From positions 49,000,469-49,064,468 of the forward strand of contig CM075760.1 of the NCBI GenBank assembly GCA_037974335.1: DNA of 64,000 nucleotides, read 5' to 3'. Positions 63,001 to 64,000 of the stretch are shown piece by piece. The position numbers and the translations under genes are program-made. The stretch comes from Prionace glauca (lineage: Eukaryota; Chordata; Chondrichthyes; Carcharhiniformes; Carcharhinidae). How positions within the stretch are numbered: position 1 is the stretch's first letter; each line of letters opens with the position of its first letter. The notes below the pieces were generated by a model that searched no databases, had not been told where the DNA came from, and was given only the letters and a program-made list of their open reading frames with translations.

Positions 63001-63179
63001 CCGAGCCGCGAAGGCAGATACCTTGAGCTGGTTACAATTAACAGACAACTGGTCGCATCCCCAATGGAAGAAACAGTAATCATGAACTTTTTCAAAATTC
63101 TCCCAGCAGCAGCCAATAATATTTGGCTGTGGAGGCAAACTTACCCAGTCCTGAATAAACTGAAGAGAAGTAAGAGCTG

Positions 63180-63720
63180 ATGGGGGAAACCAAAAGGCTG
63201 TTACAGCAGAATTGCACCCATATTGGAGTGGCAGAGAACAGCTGACTGTGGAAGATGGCATACTCCTATGGGGTTCAAGAGTGTCATCCTGAGACACCAT
63301 CCCAACCCGGCCGAACTTTACCATGGCCACCCAGGAGTGGCAAACTGACGATCCTCCAAATTGCCACGTCTGGTGGCCAGGTATGGATACAGATATTTGC
63401 TTGTGTGTCAATGTTGGCAATGTCAACAAGGGCAGAACAGTCACCAGTCACGATGCTTTACACTTGGGTTGGCCGTAGACGTGACTGCACATGGACAGTG
63501 CCGGACCGTTCATGGGGTCTGTGTTCCTGATATTGGTAGATGCTCATTCAAAATGGATGGCCATACACAGGATGAGTTAATCAAATACAAGGAGAAGAGT
63601 GGAGAAACTTCACACCTCTTTCTTGACACCAGGCATTCTGCAGGTGTTGAATTCTAAAAATGGACCACCCTCCATCAGTCAGGAATTTGTGCATTGCATG
63701 AAGTTGAACAATATTTGATG
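63180..63720 (+). mobile_element. Ty3/gypsy-type LTR retrotransposon fossil, integrase part
   Basis: Plus-sense phrases resemble the integrase region: a zinc-binding-like stretch with V-W-W-P-G-M-D near 63370, and a core-like D-S-A-G-P-F-M-G and V-D-A-H-S-K-W-M near 63495-63560. No LTRs, gag or other pol parts are seen. Old and broken at several places. Confidence 0.6.
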
Positions 63721-63727
63721 CGTTGAT

Positions 63728-64000
63728 GTAGAGGGTACTGGTGAGGCCGCAACAGGAATACCGTGTGCAGTTTTGATCGGCGTACTTGTGGAAGGATATA
63801 TTGGCCTTGGAGGGAGTGCAGAGAAGGTTCACTGGGCTGATACCAGAGATGAGGGGGTTAACCTATGAGGAGAGATTTAATAGACTGTATCTGTACTCAT
63901 TGGAGTTTCGAAGGCTGAGGGGGGATCTTATAAGATAATGAAGGGGATGGATAGGGTAGAGGTAGAGAGTTTCTTCCCGCTTAGAAAGGACAGCAGGACT
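63728..64000 (+). mobile_element. CR1 LINE (family I, older subfamily), runs off window
   Basis: Begins in the post-RT region (AGGGTACTGGTGAGGCCGCA) and reaches R-M-D-R-V-E-V-E-S-F-F-P-L by the window end. The phrase M-R-G-L-x-Y-E and F-F-P-L groups it with 36562-38664. The frame is interrupted near 63775 and 63930. Confidence 0.85.

Noticed and set aside
63180-63720. Host gene encoding an integrase-like protein
   Set aside because: The piece is an old, interrupted fragment with no start or splice context; a retrotransposon fossil explains it.

Overview
The window reads as nuclear DNA of a cartilaginous fish (shark or ray). The grounds are inference from content: many copies of a CR1-type LINE with esterase-bearing ORF1, tRNA-derived SINEs of the elasmobranch HE1 kind that share their 3' tail with one of the LINE families, C2H2 zinc-finger genes with intron-free finger arrays, and T-cell-receptor-like V segments with 23-bp-spacer recombination signals. 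No species can be named from sequence alone.

Region 1 (1-24 kb) is a large inverted duplication of a zinc-finger gene. The left unit runs leftward and only its first codons are inside the window (1-22). The right unit runs rightward (coding 22960-23886, 11 fingers, one internal stop). Their 5' flanks match in inverted orientation (1-880, 1772-1916 and 6474-6680 on the left; about 20820-20990 and 21889-22959 on the right). Related GC-rich promoter/first-exon blocks face each other at 7380-7725 and 15540-15900. CR1 elements landed in both arms and between them, including one element with both reading frames open (16045-20788). Older LINE and SINE pieces fill the centre.

Region 2 (24-39 kb) holds an intact 10-finger gene on the minus strand (26632-27513) whose stop codon may come from a LINE tail, its 5' region and promoter, three tandem repeats (about 40 bp at 29130-29455, 52 bp at 34315-35030, 33 bp at 35715-35847), two CpG-rich promoter-like stretches (32600-33060 and 35850-36330), and decayed LINEs, SINEs and fold-back repeats.

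Region 3 (39-42 kb) has four tRNA loci: a truncated Arg(ACG), a Gln(CTG) with T-stem mismatches, a well-formed Gly(GCC) and a well-formed Asn(GTT).

Region 4 (42-56.8 kb) is immune-receptor-like: two intact V segments on the minus strand (47153-47720 and 50793-51230), each with a 46-nt leader exon, a 307-nt V exon and a 23-spacer signal, and one dead V segment on the plus strand (about 53997-54300). Three CTCF-like motifs lie around them. CR1 copies of two families have inserted here.

Region 5 (56.8-64 kb) contains old repeats, a second intact 10-finger gene on the minus strand (60125-60964), a fossil Ty3/gypsy integrase piece near 63.2-63.7 kb, and a CR1 copy that runs off the end.

The zinc-finger units are presumed DNA-binding repressors or regulators of repeats, the V segments supply antigen-receptor variable domains, and most of the rest is retroelement. 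No complete new molecular system is evident. The most unusual features are the inverted zinc-finger duplication, the independently broken fossil fingers shared by all four units, and the tandem 5' monomers of the CR1 element.
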